This document shows positions 62,974 to 64,000 of a stretch of 64,000 nucleotides of DNA, in pieces. Source of the stretch: Pseudomonas farris (GTDB lineage: Bacteria > Pseudomonadota > Gammaproteobacteria > Pseudomonadales > Pseudomonadaceae); NCBI RefSeq assembly GCF_019145235.1, contig NZ_JAHSTV010000014.1, forward strand, positions 113,513 through 177,512, in the 5' to 3' direction. The position numbers were made by a program, and so were the translations under genes. The notes below the pieces were generated by a model that was not told the DNA's origin, made no database searches, and saw only the letters and a program-made list of their open reading frames with translations. Numbering within the stretch: the first letter of the stretch is position 1; every line of letters starts with the position of its first letter.

Positions 62974-63063
62974 TGTGGGAGCGGGCTTGCTCGCGAAGGC
63001 GGACTGACAGTCAACATTTGCGTTGAATGTTAAACCGCTTTCGCGAGCAAGCCCGCTCCCACA
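62974..63063. repeat. REP doublet, CCACA ends outward
   Basis: TGTGGGAGCGGGCTTGCTCGCGAAGGC and inverted TTCGCGAGCAAGCCCGCTCCCACA; spacer GGACTGACAGTCAACATTTGCGTTGAATGT. It lies in the 585-base gap between ltaE and ribH2, which otherwise holds the FMN riboswitch. Confidence 0.9.
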
Positions 63064-63153
63064 GGTTCTGCATTTTGATTGACCGGTATTGGACATGCAC
63101 GCCCCGAAAATATGTGTTAAAAACGCTTCGCCGCCAAACAATCTGGCGGCAAA

Positions 63154-63320
63154 ACGTTCTCAGGGCGGGGTGTAACTCCCCACCGGCGGTAATTGCGCGC
63201 AATGCGCATAGCCCGCGAGCGCTTGGCGACAGGCACGGCAATGGCTGTGATGGCGGCAAGGTCAGCAGACCCGGTGTGATCCCGGGGCCGACGGTCATAG
63301 TCCGGATGAAGAGAGAACGG
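63154..63320 (+). ncRNA. FMN riboswitch (RFN element)
   Basis: The conserved blocks are in order: TTCTCAGGGCGGGGTG, CCCCACCGGCGGTAAT, CCCGCGAGCG, GGTCAGCAGA, CCGGTGTGATCC, GGGGCCGACGGTCATAGTCCGGATG (in shorter parts), and the closing AAGAGAGAACG that pairs with the first. It binds FMN and controls ribH2, whose ATG is 118 bases downstream. A strong hairpin CGCAGGCA-TTTG-TGCCTGCG (63358-63377) lies between but has no T run, so control may be on translation. Confidence 0.95.
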
Positions 63321-63437
63321 GATTGGCGCCGCCTAGGCTCTGTACCAAAGCGCCGTCCGCAGGCATTTGTGCCTGCGTACCCTAAAATCCCATTCGATTC
63401 ATAACGCCCTGTTTTTCACACAAACAGGAGTCAGAAC

Positions 63438-63947
63438 ATGCAACCCACCGCAATCGATAGCAAAAGCAAAAACCATCAGGGCGAGCGCGTCGCGTTCATC
63501 CAGGCCTGCTGGCACAAGGAAATCGTCGATCAGAGCCGTAAAGGCTTCGTCGCCGAAATGATTGCTCAGGGTTATCAGGAGTCAGACATCGATTTCTTCG
63601 AAGTCGGCGGCGCCTTTGAAATTCCGCTGCACGCCAAACTGCTGGCCAAGTCCGGCCGCTATGCCGGCATCGTCGCGGCGGGCCTGGTGGTCGATGGCGG
63701 CATCTATCGCCACGAATTCGTCGCTCAGTCGGTAATCAGCGGCCTGATGCAGGTTCAGCTGGAAACCGAAGTGCCGGTGTTCTCGGTGGTTTTGACCCCG
63801 CACCACTTCCATGCCGGCGAAGAGCATCAGAAGTTCTTCTTCGAGCATTTCGTGCATAAAGGTCAGGAAGCGGCGAAGACGTGCGCGGATACGCTGCACA
63901 AAATGCGGGCGTTGCGTCGCAGTGAGCCACGCGCAGTAGCCGTTTAA
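63438..63947 (+). CDS. ribH2: 6,7-dimethyl-8-ribityllumazine synthase, type II (RibH2)
   Basis: 169 residues; AGGAG at 63426-63430. It joins 5-amino-6-ribitylaminouracil and 3,4-dihydroxybutanone phosphate in riboflavin synthesis. Sequence blocks VAFIQACWHKEIVDQSRKGF, GAFEIPLHAKLLAKSGRYAGIVAAGLVVDGGIYRHEFVA and VVLTPHHFH match the RibH2 type of Brucella (decameric) more closely than the common RibH. The catalytic His is in TPHHFH. The riboswitch upstream supports a role in flavin supply. Confidence 0.9.
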   Translation: MQPTAIDSKSKNHQGERVAFIQACWHKEIVDQSRKGFVAEMIAQGYQESDIDFFEVGGAFEIPLHAKLLAKSGRYAGIVAAGLVVDGGIYRHEFVAQSVISGLMQVQLETEVPVFSVVLTPHHFHAGEEHQKFFFEHFVHKGQEAAKTCADTLHKMRALRRSEPRAVAV

Positions 63948-64000
63948 ACACAAACCTGTGGCATGGGTGACGTCTTTGGCTTCACCCAAATCAAATGTGG

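Overview
The window is chromosomal DNA of a fluorescent Pseudomonas, most likely the P. fluorescens/koreensis group. This rests on gacS next to ldhA, oprH-phoP-phoQ, amrZ, rsmA with its tRNA-Ser/tRNA-Arg neighbours, a PcpS-type phosphopantetheinyl transferase, and fourteen copies of the REP doublets typical of these genomes. Species cannot be fixed from the sequence alone. There are no insertion sequences, integrases, prophage genes or CRISPR arrays.

Layout. 1-7 kb: the 3' end of the sensor kinase gacS, then ldhA, small zinc-ribbon and lipoprotein genes, a TlpA-like thioredoxin, an arsC-wrbA-DUF2069 operon, a Tag-like glycosylase and ttcA. 7-13 kb: a YIP1 membrane protein, a SprT-like protease, a class III CoA-transferase, and dctA divergent from an AraC-type regulator across a region holding a sigma-54 promoter and two palindromes. 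13-21 kb: a DUF6124-like gene with a structured leader, phoQ-phoP and oprH with a PhoP box, a dienelactone hydrolase, the PPTase, and an RstAB-like two-component pair. 21-25 kb: nrdA behind a 736-bp regulatory region with a DnaA box and probable NrdR boxes; nrdB is not adjacent. 25-33 kb: flagellar and chemotaxis genes flgE-D-C-B, cheR and cheV on the minus strand, flgA, flgM, flgN and ycgR on the plus strand, with two sigma-54 promoters and one sigma-28 promoter. 33-43 kb: an MFS transporter, a glutamine-synthetase-like enzyme, a small histidine kinase with a receiver-TPR protein, and divergently a 1377-residue CheB-CheR-PAS-kinase-receiver hybrid. 43.7-52.3 kb: a 2868-residue VCBS/RTX surface protein made of three very regular tandem arrays. 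52.4-64 kb: tRNA-Arg(CCT), two small membrane proteins, an orphan phnN, amrZ, mgtE, two tRNA-Arg(ACG), tRNA-Ser(GCT), rsmA, lysC, alaS, ltaE, and an FMN riboswitch before a type-II lumazine synthase (ribH2).

How it works together. Much of the window concerns the choice between swimming and attachment: gacS and rsmA are the first and last steps of the Gac/Rsm cascade; amrZ, ycgR, flgA, flgM, flgN and cheV/cheR control motility; the giant adhesin and the CheB/CheR hybrid kinase are plausible surface-life outputs. A second theme is cation and envelope sensing (phoPQ, oprH, mgtE). The remainder is housekeeping (nrdA, lysC, alaS, ltaE, ttcA, ribH2).

The least explained parts are the adhesin locus and its flanks, the hybrid kinase with its divergent receiver-TPR/kinase pair, the leader of the DUF6124-like gene, the promoter overlapping the flgA start codon, and the trace of a lost phosphonate cluster beside amrZ.
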